The position numbers and the translations under genes were made by a program. A model generated the notes under the pieces. It saw nothing but the letters and a program-made list of their open reading frames with translations, was not told the DNA's origin and searched no databases. From contig DAOUPU010000111.1 of NCBI GenBank assembly GCA_030625995.1, positions 1 through 7,857 on the forward strand: DNA of 7,857 nucleotides. The letters run 5' to 3'. Shown one piece after another: positions 7,189 to 7,857 of this stretch. Each line of letters starts with the position of its first letter. Position 1 is the first letter of the stretch. The DNA is from Flavobacteriaceae bacterium. GTDB lineage: Bacteria > Bacteroidota > Bacteroidia > Flavobacteriales > Flavobacteriaceae.

Positions 7189-7857
7189 ATGAAAAATATA
7201 TTCATAAACATTTTCTTAATACTAAGTGGTTTGCTGTTGTCATGTACTGATGTGATCGATGTCGAGGTGCCGTACGAGGGACCTAGATTAATTGTGGAAG
7301 CATCTCTGGACTGGCAAAAAGAGACTTTTGGAAATGTTCAGACTATTAGGCTAAGTGAGTTGAAACCATATTTTGATAGTACAACTCCAAATATTGTAAC
7401 AGGTGCATCGGTAACGGTAACTAATAATAGTAATAATCGCGTTGTAGAATTTATTGATCAAAATAATGGGGATTATACAACGGCTGAATTTGCACCAGTC
7501 ATAGGTCAATCGTATACACTTGAAGTTATATCTAAGGGAGAGATCTATGTTGCAGAGGAAACACTTACGACAGTTGTTCCTATTAAAAAAGTAGATCAAT
7601 CTACTGAAAATGGCTTTGATTCGAATGTAATAGAGGTGAATATATATTTTGACGACCCTGTGCATGAGGAGAACTATTATCTTACGATCTTTCAAGAACG
7701 AAAAGACCTGTTGCCAACCTTACTGGATGTTAGTGATGAATTTACAAACGGAAATGAAATGCGCATATTTTATGAAAAATTCAATAATGAGAATACCAAT
7801 GAAAAGGAATTACAACCTGGTGATATAGTGGATATTAAACTTTATGGGATATCGAAA
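7189..7857 (+). CDS. DUF4249 domain lipoprotein (3' partial)
   Basis: The first 223 codons are present and the frame is still open at the right edge. The N-terminus MKNIFINIFLILSGLLLSC is a lipoprotein signal peptide with lipobox LLSC and the acylated cysteine at residue 19. The mature part continues TDVIDVEVPYEGPRLIVEA, which resembles the start of DUF4249 proteins, where a short acidic stretch leads into an Ig-like beta-sandwich. GASVTVTNNSNN (about 69-80) and IGQSYTLEV (about 103-111) are typical of that fold. DUF4249 genes commonly stand beside TonB-dependent receptors in Bacteroidota; the role is not established, but a cell-surface or periplasmic partner of the receptor is a reasonable inference. 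The acidic residues soon after the cysteine (TDVIDVE) might act as a surface-export signal, but the match to known export motifs is loose. It lies 4 bases after the receptor stop, with no own promoter visible, and should share its transcript. Confidence 0.85.
   Translation, partial: MKNIFINIFLILSGLLLSCTDVIDVEVPYEGPRLIVEASLDWQKETFGNVQTIRLSELKPYFDSTTPNIVTGASVTVTNNSNNRVVEFIDQNNGDYTTAEFAPVIGQSYTLEVISKGEIYVAEETLTTVVPIKKVDQSTENGFDSNVIEVNIYFDDPVHEENYYLTIFQERKDLLPTLLDVSDEFTNGNEMRIFYEKFNNENTNEKELQPGDIVDIKLYGISK

Noticed and set aside
7351..7695. Open frame of 114 codons on the minus strand
   Set aside because: It lies wholly inside the DUF4249 coding sequence, has a Cys/Ile/Tyr-rich composition unlike a real protein, and shows no recognisable motif. 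It is a shadow of the AT-rich coding strand, as are the other shorter antisense frames.
1..7857. Defence system, CRISPR array, mobile element or tRNA
   Set aside because: No direct-repeat array, transposase, integrase, toxin-antitoxin pair, nuclease gene or tRNA-like cloverleaf was seen; the HD domain belongs to the membrane 7TMR-HD family, not to a Cas3-like nuclease.

Overview
The window is AT-rich and gene-dense, and all five recognisable genes lie on the + strand. It looks like chromosomal DNA from the Bacteroidota, most likely a Flavobacteriia-type organism. The reasons are a TonB-dependent receptor carrying an N-terminal carboxypeptidase-regulatory-like domain, followed 4 bases later by a DUF4249 lipoprotein (a pairing typical of that phylum), the lack of good Shine-Dalgarno sequences before the starts, and two matches to the Bacteroidota -7 promoter element TAnnTTTG. 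The assignment to a lower rank is inference only.

Layout, left to right. (1) 3-1247: the C-terminal part of an FAD/NAD(P)-dependent oxidoreductase of the adrenodoxin reductase / GltD type; its N-terminus lies outside the window. (2) 1301-3358: a complete membrane HD-domain phosphodiesterase of the 7TMR-HD (PgpH) type, predicted to degrade cyclic di-AMP, behind a 53-base gap with a possible promoter. (3) 3364-3390: an 8-codon reading frame beginning 5 bases after the phosphodiesterase stop. It is in frame with the next gene but ends in TAA. (4) 3397-4653: a PAPS-dependent sulfotransferase family protein whose only usable start is a TTG. (5) 4654-4811: the longest non-coding stretch, with a perfect TATATTTG element. 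(6) 4812-7184: a complete TonB-dependent outer-membrane receptor. (7) 7189-7857: the first 223 codons of a DUF4249 lipoprotein, running off the right edge.

There are probably three transcription units: the oxidoreductase; the phosphodiesterase with the sulfotransferase; and the receptor with its lipoprotein. The last pair most likely forms an outer-membrane uptake complex for an unknown substrate: the receptor is the TonB-driven channel and the lipoprotein its surface or periplasmic partner. The phosphodiesterase links the neighbourhood to second-messenger signalling, but nothing in the sequence ties it functionally to the sulfotransferase beyond co-orientation and close spacing.

No RNA gene, CRISPR array, insertion sequence, integrase or defence system is visible. 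The items most worth a second look are the interrupted leader of the sulfotransferase and the uncharacterised receptor-DUF4249 pair. Most of the window appears to be ordinary chromosomal content.
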